Assembly: GCA_963978545.1 (NCBI GenBank) | Contig: OZ021722.1 | Span: 36,659,365 to 36,723,364 of the forward strand | From: Linyphia triangularis | Taxonomy: Eukaryota > Arthropoda > Arachnida > Araneae > Linyphiidae | Direction: 5' to 3' | Length of the DNA: 64,000 nt | Part shown: piece after piece, positions 62,810 to 64,000 of the stretch | Position numbering within the stretch: the stretch's first letter is position 1 | Layout: each line of letters starts with the position of its first letter | Program-made: the position numbers and the translations under genes | The notes under the pieces: model-generated | The model's database searches: none | What the model saw: only the letters and a program-made list of their open reading frames with translations | Told to the model about the DNA's origin: nothing

Positions 62810-64000
62810 GCAGGTGACAAATGCTGGTATTGTTTTTATGATCACAGTTCTTATGAAATTTGAAAGTTGACAAATCAAATGGAAGATTTTAAAGAATTGA
62901 ATTCACACAGGATATGCATTAAAAACTTTTAAATGTGTCAAGCCAAATGAGTTAATGATGAAAATTGTTTTTAGATAATGTTTACGAATTATAATTTTCT
63001 TTTAAATATTTTTCGGATATTAAGGTATCTGTAAATACGGTTCAGATTGATACTTAAATATGATTGATACTTGATTTAATATACTAAGCATATCTGAAAT
63101 GAATAATTTTCTTAATGACAGAGTTATTTTTTCAATAGTATCCATTATCAAATACAATTGTATTTTCCGTATGGTATGATATAAATAATGCTAAAATTTA
63201 CAAATCGTTGATAGATAATTTGTTGCTTAAAATATTTCAGATTTTATTCTGTAACTAAAAGAAAATGCTAACATTTTAAACTACAAGTTTCTTAATTTGA
63301 TATAAATAAGTGTACAAGCCAATAAGATTAATGGGTCTCCATACAAACAATTGGTTTAAACAGCGAGGTATTTTGAAGCATAATGGCTCACTAAGCGATT
63401 GACGACATCCAGTCTGCACTTGAATGAACCACGTTGCTAAGCCCAATCTTGAAGAACATTTTCTACCATCTCCAACTTGTTTTACAACCGCAAAACAAAC
63501 ACTTGTCTCATACTACATTCCTCGTCCTATGATGTTAAATTTCTTGACTTTAAAAGGTCAATTAACTCGAGCTTGTAGGATATACTTAAATATTTACACA
63601 AGTCCAGCTTAGCCGTCCGAGAGATTACACTTTACCAAAGATTCCACCTAACTTAAGAATGTTTTTAGTCTTCTATATGTATAGAATAGGTGGAGAAATA
63701 CATTATCTTGATACTCAAAGGAACTTTAGAACGTTACTGGATAATAGCCTCATTAAACATCTTTGTAAAGAGTTCGGATCACTGACTGTTTTTTGCCATT
63801 CAATTTTGTAAAACCCGCTGAATAAAGGTATTTCCGAGAATGGAGGTCTAAAGATTGTGAAAATAAAAAACTTGGGGCTTTTTGTGGAAGTATTTCTTCA
63901 TTGCGAAGGCTAATTCTATTGGCTGATGGTTTCAGTGTTCAAAAATTAGAAAGGTGTACTGTCAATCAAATATAAATTCCTAATAAATGATCAATGTAAT
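62810..64000. other. AT-rich DNA, no gene seen
   Basis: Short ORFs only; nothing recognised up to the window end. Confidence 0.4.

Overview
This window looks like gene-poor, repeat-rich nuclear DNA of an arthropod, quite possibly an arachnid. It is strongly AT-rich, has no bacterial operon structure, and carries a BEL/Pao LTR retrotransposon, tRNA-derived SINEs, a Helitron, MITEs and long homopolymer runs. The exact organism cannot be fixed from the sequence. No clearly intact multi-exon host gene was recognised; the window reads as intergenic DNA or one large intron. All identifications come from reading the sequence; no database search was possible.

Region by region: 1-5.9 kb is unremarkable AT-rich DNA. 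5.9-6.6 kb is a minus-strand solo LTR with a 4-bp target duplication. 6.9-8.2 kb is a foldback repeat carrying another dispersed repeat. 9.5-10.9 kb is a Helitron filled with about seven ~140-bp tandem units. 13.0-13.8 and 51.0-51.7 kb are two copies of one unidentified repeat, and 7.3, 16.5 and 50.3 kb are three copies of another. tRNA-type SINEs lie at 17.9 and 24.9 kb (both with target duplications) and, on the minus strand, near 59.2 kb. A short MITE lies at 19.3 kb. A decayed coding sequence of an uncharacterised transposase-like family lies at 21.1-22.4 kb.

The central structure is 28.3-41 kb. Two further copies of that uncharacterised family sit in inverted orientation. The minus-strand copy is split in two by a 9,987-bp BEL/Pao element (29619-39605, flanked by TAAAC). 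The BEL element is itself interrupted by two non-autonomous hAT-like DNA transposons, one in the gag/protease region (31510-34381) and one in the integrase N-terminus (37171-38659). The latter holds a Helitron fragment. A second nest follows at 41.9-44.8 kb, where one hAT-like element contains another. Three of these four DNA elements share a terminal pattern (CAGGGNNNCYACAG) and a 5-bp target duplication, defining a local family.

The BEL LTRs differ by only one substitution and two indels, although the body has frameshifts, a lost protease motif and a deleted integrase core. The copy therefore cannot have supplied its own full enzyme set. The most plausible host-like coding candidate is a single-exon ORF at 62070-62663 with a TATA box upstream and a poly(A) signal downstream; its function is unknown. 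A possible terminal exon lies on the minus strand at 45.1-45.3 kb.
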